From NCBI RefSeq assembly GCF_027244095.1, contig NC_069661.1:190063501-190127500 (forward strand): a stretch of 64,000 nucleotides of DNA, given 5' to 3'. This DNA is from Hemicordylus capensis (Eukaryota > Chordata > Lepidosauria > Squamata > Cordylidae). The number at the start of each line of letters is the position of its first letter. The first letter of the stretch is position 1. The position numbers were made by a program, and so were the translations under genes. The notes beneath the pieces were generated by a model. The model was given only the letters and a program-made list of their open reading frames with translations. It did not search any database and was not told where the DNA came from. Positions 1 through 11,462 of the stretch are shown here, piece after piece.

Positions 1-3000
1 TGTTATCACAGTAAGCAGATGCAACTGTTTCCAAGCTGGATATTAATAGTTGTGCACAGTTAGAGTCTGATAAGCCTCTGTTCAAGGATATAACCTGAGG
101 GACACAACTGCAATATTACTTTGTCTGGAAAGAGATTCATATTCATATGTAAATGTTGTGTATAAAAGTAACCTAAATGCTTTCAGGAAATGTATTGCAA
201 AGGCAAGGATCCAAGCAGTAGTGCTAGTCCTACAGCAACATCAATCCCGCATCTCTCCCACAATGGCCAGCTTCATATGCAGTGTTGAACCTGAGGGTGC
301 CGTAGCCCTGGGATTGTGCACAAGCCTTCTCTCCAGTCTCTGTAACAATATGCTGAAATCAGCTGTGTGTACCAAATTTGTACCAAATTCACCAGTCTCA
401 GCATGATCTGCCCCTACTTGTGGCATGGAATTGGCCATCTCTCCTCATAAAATCTAAGTTGGTGGGTTGGTACCACACATCCAATTTCAGCATGCCACCA
501 CCGGGCAGAGCTAGTGTGCATCTACAGGGCTGCAGCAGCACACGACCACCTCAGGTTCAGCATTACGTGAAAATGGCAGCCAATAAAATGAGCTCTCTGC
601 TAAAATCCAAAGTCTCTGCTTTCAACTCCTCCCAGGGTCAGTCCATACATGATGCTAAAAGTGCTGCATGTCTGTTTTTATTTCTTAGGGGGAAAAAAAT
701 TTAAAATAGCAGCTGCAGAGGGATCAGGATTAGAGCCATGGTGCATGGGCAGGGCATTGTTTGATTCTTTCCCCTTGCACCACAGTCCCAATACCCCCTC
801 CCCCAAGCTGTCATTGGTCCTGGGAGGCAAGCTCCCATTGGTGTGCACACACTTTTCTAGGTAAAAGTAGCTTCAGTGCCCACCCCAGCAGGTTGGTGTG
901 ACACATTCTAGTATTCAAGAGTTGTCTAAACCAGAACGATAGTTTCTTGCTGCTGGTTGGGCATAGCTTTTAGGAATTCCTTGAAGTTTCTCCTTTGGAA
1001 TTTCCTAGCATGGGGTCCTTGGTCCCAATCCCATATATTTTTCTCAGAAGTAAGCCCCAGAGAAATAAATGAGGTTCTCCCCTTCTATGGTTTGCTGAGG
1101 GGCTGGGAGGAAGGAAAAAGAGCACCCACATCAGTGTCTAGGATCTCTGCTGGTCCTGATTCCTATGTTTTTACTCAGAAGTTAGCTCCAGCGGAATTTC
1201 GCCTGTGATGCAACCCATTGTCTGCACTATCCATATAAATGGTTTGGGTAGGGATGCTATTGGCGAGGTTTGAAAGGCAGCCCCCCAGAAGGGATTCTCG
1301 AGAAGCCAAGTTCTATTCCTTTCATAGAAATGCTGGGAAAGGGGGGCCCAACCCCTTCCCCTTTTGGGGGTTCATCCCCTTTTGGGGGTTCACAGGCTTG
1401 CTCATGATCAAGGCTGGTCACCAGGGTCAGTCCTGGGTCTACTGAGATCTTTTTTCGAGGATAGAGCCACCCACCCCAGGGCTCAATGGCCAGGCATGAG
1501 CATGAAAGCCAACAGGGACACCCCCAGACAACTCATGAGAAGGAACATCAGAGGGGAGGGAAGAGAATTGCCAAATGAGAAATCTACTGATGCCTGACAG
1601 CAAAACATGCCCTTTCCCCACAGATAGCCCTCTCACGAGAGTTAGGAATGTGCACGAACCTGTTTGGAGGCCCTTTTACAGCCCTCCAAACAGATTCAAG
1701 AACCGGGCAGTTCCAAGTTCGAAGGCGGCGGCGGGGGGTGTTGCACTTTAAGGGTGGGGGAGGGTGCCCAGTTTTCCTCAAGTCCTACAGGGCAGCAGCA
1801 TACTTCCCTGCCACCCCGTTCGCTCTTTGGACAGAAGTAGCCGGCACTCGTGAGCCAAGCGGGCGCGAGTGCGTGAATGCTGCAAGCACCCACCTGCCGG
1901 GCACACAGATGTTCACCCTTGCCAGCACCCCAGAACAGCCACCCTGCTATCCCTGAAGAATGCATGCTTCCCTCTCCCGCAATTCTCTGCACATGCACAG
2001 GCTCACAGATGAAGCGGGACCCAGGATTGTGACTGGGTGACCAAGTGCTTCCCCCTCCCCTACAGGCAATGATACATAGAGCATCAAGATGTTCTCTAGG
2101 TTCATGCAAGTCTGCACTGGGAAGGAGAATGGGGGATTACAACATAGGCTGACTCATGAGCAGGGCCAGCAGGGATCAGAATCACTCCAGTTTTTAGAGA
2201 GAGACTTCCTGTGACAATGATGGGCACCAAAGACTAAGTGGGCTATGCCCGCTAACGAGAGTGTCAGGTCATGGGTGTTCTAAGTAGAGCTGTGCTGTGA
2301 TGCTGTGTGTTGAGAAGTGGTGGGCAGGGGTACCCCTGATACTGTTTCCCTGATCCCTCACAGGTGTGCACTCACCTGTGGTCTCTGTAGTCAATCCAGC
2401 TGCCTTGGGGCTCGGGGAGAAGAGGGAAGTGCCATATTCCACGATTCCCTCTACCCACTTATCTGCATATAGTGCACAGATGGAGTGGCCCCGGAATTTT
2501 AAAATTTGTGTAAACACACAATCCCATTGCTGCACTACATGGTTGTGCACGCGGCCAGGCTATGGTACATGGTGTGTCAGGATCTCCTCTGGGCGTGTGC
2601 AAGGCTTCAGAGGGATTCAGGGAGATGGAGTGAAGAATATTTTCTATTTTTTAACAAAGAGAATTGGTGACCCCACTAAAGCGGTGCCCCCTTGGTGTTT
2701 AACCCCTGCTTACTGGACAAAGAGGCACGTTTTACCATGGTGATTCTCTTTATTTAGCAGGGGGAGAGTAACAGGCCCTATCCACCCCCAGCACGGTACC
2801 CCTAGTGACTGTTGCTGGTACCTATCTTATGTTTCTTTTTAGAATGTGAGCCCTTTGGGGACAGAGTTCCATCTTATTTGTTTGTTATTTCTTTGTGTAA
2901 ACCACCCCGAGCCATTTTTGGAAGGGTGGTACAGAAATCTAATAATAATAATAACAATAATAGGAGGGCTGGCTATTCTCGTGAGCTTCCAAGTATGTGA

Positions 3001-4607
3001 GTGAGTATTTTCCTTTTTATGGGCAAAACCAGTCTACATCCCCATGAGCTACTTGGTGGGGGTGGCTGCTTGGAGGGGCAGTGGCACTTTCCAGGTTCAA
3101 ATTCTTCTCTGCTCTTAATTTCACTGGGTATAATTGGGCAAATCATGAGCTTTCAGTCTAATCTGCCTCAAAACATTGTTGTGAAACTAACACACCACAC
3201 TGAGCTCTCCCAGAAGGAAGGGCAGAATACAAATATAATACATAGATACATTTCTGAAGTGGTTCTTTCCACCAGGAAATGTGGTTTTTGTTTGCCATGT
3301 AAATTTTTTTAGTCCTTCCTGATTTGTCACAAAACAAAGCAAGGAATATTAATATTATTTGACAGAGAAAAATAAACATAGGGGAATTGCATTATTTCTT
3401 TCTGTCCATAAATGGCTATTAGATGTTGTGCTGTAATTCTATGTGATTAGAGTATATATTATTGTTATTTAATTAAAGGGATGCTTTCACTTAGTTATCT
3501 AGTTCTCCAGTAATTGTCTACTTCTTCAGTATAGATGAGCCTTTCTCAGAGGAAATTGAATATATCAGGAAGTCTGCAAGAAAAATGTGTAATGCCACTC
3601 AAAACTGATAGATCACTTCCTTGTGCTTTTGCTTCACCATCATTTTAAACTCTAAGCATGTACATGAATTTGCACATAATTTAAAATATACAATTAGTTT
3701 TTTCCCTCCACAGTCAAAGTGTTTGAGGAAAATTATCTTCAAGATTTATCAAAAACTATTTTTATTATAGATGTAAATAACATGTCTATCAAATTTCATT
3801 TAAAAAGAGATTTTTTAAAGACTGAGAGGGAAAACCTGAACATCCAATTCACAGTAGCAGAAACCCTCTGAAAACTGAGAGATTCATGTTGCTTTGAATA
3901 GGATAAGATATAGGTTCAGGATGTATAAATACCCATGTATAAATAATTGCTCAGAGCAAAGCTAACTAGAGATGCTCTGTGGAAGTGTTTGTCAACCTAC
4001 AAAATCTAACCTACATAATCTAACAATCTCTTTCAACCTACATAATCTAACAAACAAGTAAAATAAGAATTATAACCTATTATGGACATGAGATATTGCT
4101 AATTGCTTTAGAACAAACCCATCTTTGAAATTCTCCCACACAAGGCCCACTGAAATGAACGGGAGCAAGCAAGCAAGAAAGCACTTCTGTGCTACCTTTC
4201 AGTTCAATTTGACTTCTATAGAAAAACTTTTTAGAGGACTGTCTGTGCCACTGATTAATTGGTTAGAATACACCATGGCAACTGGTGAATCCTGGACCAA
4301 ATCCAGGTTCTAGAGGGGTGCCACATAGTTATTCCAAAAACTACCTCTATCTCCCTGCTTCTTGCCAGAAGCAGACATCTTGGGTAGTAGTAGGAAAGGC
4401 AGTGGAGGAAAGAAAAACGAAAAGGAGAGGGAGCACACATGGTCATGAAGCAAGCAGCAACACCTAGGAGCAGTGGGGAGTAAATCTCTTTGAGAAAGCA
4501 GAGGAAGGATTTTGCCTATTAAAACTAATCTTCCACAAATTAGTGGCCCCAGTTAAAGCTGCAGTTTCTCCCTCTTTGAATAAGTAGTGGGTATTATTAA
4601 TGTAGCC
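1..4607. other. Intergenic sequence left of the repeat block
   Basis: No exon recognised. TMEM19 is the expected left neighbour from synteny, but no TMEM19-like coding sequence is visible. Weak repeat traces: two diverged copies of the AAGTAAG-type repeat (1018-1080, 1148-1205), a doubled CCCCTTTTGGGGGTTCA unit (about 1358-1392), a short hairpin like a hAT MITE tip (1650-1700), an L2-like tail (2740-2965) and a short tandem repeat of a CAACCTACATAATCTAACA-like unit (3985-4055). Confidence 0.5.
2740..2965 (+). repeat. L2/MIR-type 3' tail fragment
   Basis: Contains TGTGAGCCCTTTGGGGACAG-like sequence, which resembles the conserved L2/MIR tail. It is followed by GTGTAAACCACCCCGAGCC, a GGAAGGGTGGTA motif and an (AAT)n tail at about 2940-2962. 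The same tail pattern ends the longer L2-type LINE at 7340-8915. Confidence 0.6.
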
Positions 4608-4832
4608 ACCTAATGGTGTGCAGACTAACAAGCAGAAGGTTGCTGGTTCGAATCCCCGCTGGTACTGTATCAGGCAGCAGCAATATAGGAAGATGCTGAA
4701 AGACATTATCTCATACTGCTCGGGAGGAGGAAATGGTAAACCCTTCCTGTATTCTACCAAAGGAAACCACAGGGCTCTGTGGGCACCAGGAGTCAAAATC
4801 AACTTGACAGCACACTTTACCTTTATTATTAA
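4608..4832 (+). mobile_element. tRNA-derived SINE with BovB tail (Sauria type)
   Basis: A tRNA-like head with the B-box GGTTCGAATCC (4645-4655), then the body (GGAAGATGCTGAAAGACAT, CTCATACTGC, GTATTCTACCAAAG), then the tail CTTGACAGCACACTTTACCT. That tail matches the 3' end of BovB LINEs, the partner that supplies reverse transcriptase. It abuts a BovB LINE body, so this may be a tail-to-LINE insertion. Confidence 0.8.
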
Positions 4833-5350
4833 CGTGATCATGTGTAAGTTCCAAGTCAAGCTAAAGCAGAAAAACAAAGCTATCCAGTTTCCACGATATG
4901 ATGTTGAGAATGTACCCACCATTTTCAAGGAGAACATCAAGAACCGCTTTGAAGTTCTGAACCTCATTGATAGGGAATCAGAGGAACTGAGGAATGAAAT
5001 CAAAGTTGTTAAGGACAAAGGTGAAAAGAGACTGTTGAAGACCAAGAAACAGAAGAAAGCAAAATGGATGTCAGAACAGACAGTGGAAATTGCCAAGAAA
5101 AGGAGAGAAACCAAATTCAAGAAAGATAAAGACCTCACGAAGGAACATAATAGGGAATTTCAGAAAGCTGTTAGAAAAGACGAGCAGTACTACAATGACA
5201 TCTGTAAAGACCTTGAGGATGGAAATAGACACAGAAAAACAAGGAAAGTTTTCCAAAAGATCTCTGAACTAAGAAGGAGGTTCCAACCTCAAATTGGTAT
5301 GTTAAAGGATGCCAAAGGGCAGATAGTAACTGATTCAGAGAATATCATAG

Positions 5351-5452
5351 GAACATAGGAAGCTGCCATATACCGAGTCAGACCATTGGCCCATCTAGCT
5401 CAGCATTGTCTACACAGACTGGCAGCAGCTTCTCTAAGGATCAAACAGAGAT
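5351..5452 (-). mobile_element. Fragment of the 5S-headed SINE (3' part)
   Basis: Minus-strand SINE tail with GGAAGCTGCCATATACCGAG, GACCATTGGCCCATCTAGCT and CTACACAGACTGGCAGCAGC. Only the 3' third is present, lying inside the BovB copy. It matches the ends of the fuller copies at 10178, 31444, 40732, 46902 and 60738. Confidence 0.75.
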
Positions 5453-6096
5453 GTAAGGAGTACACTGTAAATCTGTACAGCATGAAGGTCAACATCCAAA
5501 ATACTCTGGAAGATATTCCCTCCTTCAAGAACATCTAGTACGGGAAGATGAAGTTAGATCAGCACTCCGGTCAGAAGAAGAATCAGTCAAGGCTCTGACC
5601 AAACTATGCCAGCAAATTTGGAGAAAACAATGGCCAACAGATTGGAAGAAGTCAGTTTACATAACCATACCAAAAAAAGGAGACTTAACAGATTGCACAA
5701 ACCATCACACAATATCCTTAATTTCACATGCTAGCAAAATAATGCTCAGGATCATCCAACGCAGATTAGAGCCCTACGTGGAAAGGGAAATGACGGATGT
5801 TCAAGCTGGTTTCAGAAAAGGCCAAAGAAGAGACATCATTGCTGATCCATGCTGGATAATTTAGAAAGCCAAAGAATACCAGAAAGAAGTCAATATGTGC
5901 TTTATTGACTACAGAAAAACCTTCGACTGCGTCAACCATGTCAAGTTGTGGAATGTCCTTAGGAAAATGGGCATCCGGGAACATCCCACTGTTCTCATGA
6001 GAAACCTATAAACAGGAGAGGGAACCACAGTCCAGACAGAACATGATGAAACAGATTGGTTGTAGATCAGCAAAGGAGTAAGACAAGGCTGTAAAC

Positions 6097-6235
6097 CAGG
6101 CATCCCCAAACTGTGGCCCTCCAGATGTTGCTGAACTACAACTTCCAGCATACCCAGCCACAAAAAAATTGTGTCTAGGGATGCTGGGAGTTGTAGTTCA
6201 GCAACATCTGGAGGGCCGCAGTTTGGGGATGCCTG
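6097..6235. mobile_element. hAT-type MITE, 139 bp, with perfect 8-bp target duplication
   Basis: Near-perfect palindrome with ends CAGGCATCCCCAAACTGTGG and its inverse, and inner arms matching CCTCCAGATGTTGCTGAACT. It is flanked by CTGTAAAC at 6089-6096 and 6236-6243. An eight-base duplication is the mark of hAT insertion. It sits in the BovB coding region. Confidence 0.9.
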
Positions 6236-7339
6236 CTGTAAACTTTCTCCTTCTTTATTCAACTTCTATGCTGAACATATACTGAGAGACGCTGGATTGG
6301 AAGAAGATGAGCATAGCTTTAAAGTTGGAGGAAGAAACATCAATAACCTGCGCTACACAGATGACACCACTGATAGCTGAGAATGAGGATGATTTGCAAG
6401 CTCTAGTAGTAAAAGTCAAGGAGCACAGTGAAAAAATGGGACTACGTCTAAATGTAAAGACAGAACTAATGACAATGGGTACAGCAACCAGCCCCAGAAA
6501 TGATAATGAAGACATGGAAGTGGTGGATAGCTTCTGCCTCTTAAGATCGACCATCAACAGTAAAGGATCCAGTAGTCAAGAAACGGACCAGCACTTGGAA
6601 GGGTTGCAATGAAGGCCTCGGAAAGGATATTTAGATGCCATGATGTGTCTATACTTACAAAGATTAGAATTGTTCAGACAATGGTTTTCCCCTTGACACT
6701 CTATGGATGCAAAAGGTGGACTTTGAAGAAGCAAGATAGAAAAAGCATGGATGCTTTTGAACTTTGGTGTTGGAAAAGACTTTTGAGGATACCATGGACA
6801 GCCAAGAAAACAAACAAATGGATCATAGAACAAAATCAATCCAGAATTTTCACTTGAGGCACAAATGACTAGTCTCAAATTATAATATTTGGACACATTA
6901 TGCAAAAACCCAACTCTCTTGAGAAGTTCATAATGCTGGGAAAAGTTGAAGAAAAGAGAAGATGGCCAGCAGCAAGGTGGATCCACTCAATTACGACAGC
7001 AATGAATGCTCCGCTGAGAGAGAGAGACTTTAAAGGCCTAGTAGAAGACAGATCATCCTGGAGAGAATCTATGTGGTCGCTAAGAGTCGACACCGACATG
7101 ACGGCACTTAATCAATCAATCCTTAACTTAGGATCAAAATCTTGAAACCTGCCTATAATGATCCGAACAGTCAAATCGCTCAAACTCCCATATTTATTTG
7201 TCTTCTAATTAAGGCCAAAATTTCAGTACAGGGACTCTAACAGTATCTATTACTCCATTTGAGAGCAAGGCTCTGTTGCAGGCGGAAAAGGGAGGAACCT
7301 TTCTAAGATTTCTTTCTTAAGGAACCTTTCCTTAAGGAA

Positions 7340-8915
7340 CCTTTCTTAAGGAGGCAATTATTAGACCACTTCTAAAGAAGCCTGTGTTAGATCCCTCAGA
7401 GTTGAGCAATTATAGGCCTGTTTCCAACCTCCCATGGTTGGGCAAGATAATTGAGAGGGTGGTGGCCTCACAGCTCGTTAGTCTTGGATGAAACTGATTA
7501 TCTAGACCCATTTCAAACTGGTTTTTGAGGGGGCTATGGGGTGGAGACTGTCTTGATCGGCCTGATGGATGATCTCCAATTGGGAATTGACAGAGGAAGT
7601 GTGACTCTGTTGGTCCTTTCGGATCTCTCGGCGGCTTTCGATACTATCGACCATCCTTCTGGAACGTCTGAGAATGTTGGGGGTGGGAGGCACTGTTTTA
7701 CAGTGGTTCCACTCCTACCTCTCAGACAGATTTCAGATGGTGTCGATTGGAGATTGTTGCTCTTCAAAATCTGAGCTTAAGTATGGTGTCCCTCAAGGCT
7801 CCATACTTCTCCAATGGTTTTTAACATCTACATGAAACCGCTGGGAGAGATCATCAGGGGATTTGGAGCTGGATGTTACCAGTACGCTGATGACACCCAG
7901 ATCTCCTTCTCCAAGTCAACCTCTTCAGGAGTTGGCATATCCTCTCTAAATGCCTGCCTGGAAACAGTAATGGGCTGGACGAGGGAGAATAAACTGAAGC
8001 TGAATCCAGATAAGACAGAAGTACTTATTGTGCGGGGTCAGAACTCTAGAGACGATTTTGATCTGCCTGTTCTAGATGGGGTCACACTTCGCCAAAAGGA
8101 ACAAGTTCACAGTCTGGGAGTACTTCTGCATTCACACCTCTCCCTGGTTTCTCAGGTTGAGGTGGTGGCCAGGGGTGCTTTCTATCAGCTCTGGCTGATA
8201 CGCCAGCTGCGCCTGTTTCTCGAGATCAATGACTTCAAAACAGTGGTACATTTGTTGATAACCTCCAGACTGGACTTCTGTAATGCGCTCTACGTGGAGC
8301 TGCCTTTGTACGTACTCCAGAAACTTCAGTTGGTTCAGAATGCAGCAGCCAGGTTGGTCTTTTGGTCATCTCGGAGAGACGTTACTCCTCTGTTGATGGA
8401 GCTACACTGTCTGCCAATAGGTTTCCGGACAAAATATAAAGTGCTAGTTATAACTTACAAAGCCCTAAACAGCTTAGGCCCTGGGTATTTGAGAGAACGT
8501 CTTCTTCAGTACAAGCCCCACTGCCCATTGAGGTCATGTATTGAGGCCCATTGAGGTCCGTCTCCAATTGCCGCCAACTCGTTTGGTGGCTACACAGAGA
8601 CAGGCGTTCTCAGCTGCAGCCCCAAGATTGTGGAATGCGCTCCCTAATAAGATACGAGCCTCCCTCTCTCTGGCAATTTTTAAGAAACTACTGAAAATGC
8701 ATCTCTTTAACCAAGCTTTCTCAGCTTTTAAAAACTTGTTTTTAAATTGTGTTGGCTATTTAATTGGTGTTTTATGATGTTTTGTTAATTATTATTTAAG
8801 TTAGTTTATAATTTTTGTTTTGCTAATTGATTTTAATGGTGTTTTAATGTAAACTGCCCTGAGCCTTTTGGAAGGGCAGTCTAAAATTTTTAATAATAAA
8901 TAAATAAATAATAAC
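7340..8915 (+). mobile_element. L2-type (CR1 superfamily) LINE, 3' half
   Basis: Reverse transcriptase and C-terminal region of a non-LTR element, truncated at its 5' side. Readable blocks: NYRPVSNLPWLGKIIERVVA (about 7408-7468), DDLQLGIDRGSVTLLVL, YGVPQGS, then the catalytic YADDTQ (7883-7900), KLKLNPDKTEVLIV and LHSHLSLVSQVEVVARGAFY. The last block is AFSAAAPRLWNALPNKIRAS (8601-8660). The 3' UTR ends GCCCTGAGCCTTTTGGAAGG and a (TAAA)n tail. One open stretch of 246 codons (7814-8554) survives; earlier parts are frame-shifted. It abuts the end of the BovB copy after about 200 bp. Confidence 0.8.
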
Positions 8916-8924
8916 ACTTGGGCA

Positions 8925-9005
8925 GCGATCCTGTGCATGCTTACTCGGAAATAAGTTCCCCCAGAATCAATGAGAGTGATTTCCAAGTAACATGCTCAAG
9001 TTGCA
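8925..9005. repeat. Short AAGTAAG-type interspersed repeat
   Basis: Contains GATCCTGTGCATGCTTACTC, GGAAATAAGTTCCCC and a second half with the inverse pattern (GATTTCCAAGTAACATG). Similar units occur at 1018, 1148, 33395, 33610 and 53842. It lies just upstream of the RAB21 CpG island. Confidence 0.5.
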
Positions 9006-9049
9006 AAATGCATCCCCTTCCCTATGCTTCCTCAGGGCGAATGAATGTG

Positions 9050-9950
9050 AAACACTAATTCGAATACCCTCACCCAGCCACTGTTGCAGGTGCGCTCATA
9101 AACTCTAGCACTGCCCTACCCGCCACTATGGAGGTAGAACACGACCGTCACCGCGCTCAGCGTACTACAACGCAAGAGCTACACTAGTCTGAGTCTGAGA
9201 CTCATTAGCCACACCCCCGGCGCACACGCCCCTATCACGTCTGCGGATACGATCTCGCGGTACCTGCTTGCCTTTTCGCGCGCCCTCGCCTTCTCGCTTC
9301 CACAGATTAAAATAAACAAGCCGCCCCCTCCCTCCTTCTTCTCCCGCCTTCTTCCTCTCTGTTTTGTTTCTTCCAGCTTCAGGGCGGGGTCTTAGAATGC
9401 CCGAGCGTCAACAGGCAGCGGCATGTCGCGTGACCGCGCGCCCCATGACGTAGGAGGAAGAAGAAGACGCCATTAGAGGCAGGCAGGGAGGGCCACCCCG
9501 GACAGCAGGAGTGCGGCCTCGGCTTGTTCTTCTTCCGCTCCTCCTCGGTTCGGTCTGTCTTTAGCGCCTTCTGTCAGAATTGGAGCGGGGTGCGGCTGTC
9601 GCTGATGTGAGGCCGCGACAGTAGCGGCGGGCACTTCGCGGCGGATGGCGGCAGCGGCGGCTTCTGGCGCAGGAGGCGGCGGCGCTGCTGGCGGGCGGAG
9701 CTTTTCCTTCAAGGTGGTGCTGCTCGGGGAGGGCTGCGTGGGGAAGACGTCGCTGGTCCTCCGTTACTGCGAGAACAAGTTCAATGACAAACACATCACC
9801 ACCCTACAGGTAGGTCCCGCGACCAGCAGCGGAGGGAGGAGGCCGCTTCGGGGCTTGACCCGTCCCTCTCCACCCCCCCCCCGCCCCAGTTGAGTCTAAT
9901 ATTGGCTCTCTCCCCCTGACCCTTTATGGGTTGCCTCGTCGAGCTCGTGG
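9050..9950 (+). promoter_or_regulatory. RAB21: CpG-island promoter and 5' UTR of RAB21
   Basis: CpG-dense stretch standing out from AT-rich surroundings, covering the region upstream of the ATG, exon 1 and the start of intron 1. It contains a CRE-like TGACGTAG at 9446-9453 and GC boxes, and no TATA box near the likely start. The transcription start cannot be fixed from sequence alone, but is probably within about 9300-9550. The ATG lies in GATGGCGGC, a YY1-like core. Confidence 0.75.
9645..9809 (+). CDS. RAB21: RAB21 coding exon 1
   Basis: Encodes residues 1-55, including the Ala/Gly-rich start, the P-loop and the switch I threonines. It ends in phase 0 at CTACAG followed by the donor GTAGGT. 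It lies inside the CpG island. Confidence 0.96.
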
Positions 9951-11394
9951 TGGAGATTCTCGTGGCAGTTCACGCTGTTCATGCGTTTGTGTCCACTCCT
10001 CCACCACCACTTCTGGTGCTCGCGAGTTGCGCGTGGTCAGCGGTGACGCTCTGCTCAGTAGTGTGCATAAAGTTTCCGGGACGGGCTGCGTTGCTTCTGA
10101 AAAGCGTCTAACACGGAGTTGATTCTAAATATATATATTCGGCAGTCGAAGGGAAGTGTAACGTTTCTTTTTGGGTGCATAGTAAGCTGCTTATACCGAG
10201 TCAGACCATTGGTCCACCTACTTCAGTATTGTCTACACAGACTCGCAGCGGCTTCTCCAAGCTTAACAGGCAGGAGTCTCTCTCAACCTTGTCTTGGAGA
10301 TGCCAGAGAGGGAGCTTGGAACCTTCTGCACACAAGCATGGAGGTGCTCTTTCCAGAGTGGCCCCATCCCTTGAGGGGAATATCTTGCAGTACTCACATG
10401 TTGCCCATTCAAATGCATACTAGGGCAGACTCTGTTTAGCAAAGGCACCAATTCATTTTTGCTAGCACAAGACCCGCTCTTCTCCCAGAAAGGTAGAAAT
10501 CCCAGTTGAGGTAAAGTGTGCCAGTCGGTGTGGACTCCTGGTGACCACAGAGCCATGTGGTTTTCTTTAGCAGAATACAGGAGGGGTTTATCATTGCCAT
10601 CTCCCATGCAGTATGAGATGATGCCTTTCAGCATTTTTCCTATATCGCTGCTGCCCGATATAGGTGTTTCTGAACTGGCAACCTCTGGCTTGCTAATCAA
10701 ATCATTTCCCCGCTGTACCAGTTGAGGTAGAGAATGACCAATCTTCAAAAGGGCAGTCTTGCTGGTTTATTGTAGCAAAGAAAAGAAGAGTCCCATGGCA
10801 ACTTAGAAACTAATTGTTAACTTGTTATTTAAGTTACAAATTGAAGTTATCTGGAATAATTATATCTGCTGCATATCTGTCATGCCTGAGAACATGAGAG
10901 TCTTGTGGCAGCTTTTTGAAGTCCAGTGGGCTTAGGCTTTTGTTGGCTAGATGCATGAAGTGTTTGCACACCTTGTGGTCTCTGGCCTGCAGATGCTTGT
11001 GGTACAATAAATCTCATGCCACAAGACTCTGTGTTTAATGTACTGACATGGTTACCACTCTGGAATTTAAACGCATGGTGTTTTCTGTGTACACATAAAA
11101 TATTGGAAATCTCTGTTGACTTCACGCTTAACATTGTTGTACCTGGTAAGTTTGTCTGAAATACTTACCAGCTGTAAGACCGCACACATTTTGACAGATA
11201 AACTACTCTCAATGACTTTTGCAAAGAGATTCATAATTTGAGGAAAACTTGCTGAAATAAATGTGCAGCCTCTGAAGATAATGGGGAAACTGGAAAGGTA
11301 AGGTGTTGAGAATTGAGTTAAACTGAGAAACTACACCTATGTGGGCTTTATGCAACACCATGGACAAGATCAAGGTTGGGGTAATTAGAAACAG

Positions 11395-11462
<68 letters not shown>

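Larger units (their letters stand above)
4850..7125 (+). mobile_element. RTE-BovB LINE, 5'-truncated and decayed
   Basis: Fragments of a BovB polyprotein in order: the linker before the RT (KKQKKAKWMSEQTVEIAKKR, 5038-5100), RT blocks around 5640-6010 (ISLISHASKIMLRIIQ, DVQAGFRKGQ, CFIDYRKTFDCVNHVKLWNV), a changed catalytic box RYTDD (6352-6366) in place of the usual YADD, and the C-terminal block LYGCKRWTLKK...DAFELWCWKRLLRIPW (6700-6800). The 3' end GACATGACGGCACTTAATCA (7096-7115) carries the BovB tail with an ATCA repeat. The endonuclease half is missing and the reading frame is broken several times. It is interrupted by a SINE piece at 5351-5452 and a hAT MITE at 6097-6235, so it is older than both. 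Inactive. Confidence 0.85.

Noticed and set aside
4464-5138. A 224-codon minus-strand open frame
   Set aside because: It is the antisense of the BovB coding strand and the adjoining SINE; the plus-strand frame carries clear BovB similarity.
6097-6235. A microRNA precursor
   Set aside because: The hairpin has hAT termini and a perfect target duplication, so a MITE explains it fully.
1-9000. TMEM19, the expected left neighbour
   Set aside because: No TMEM19-like coding sequence is readable here; it probably lies farther left.
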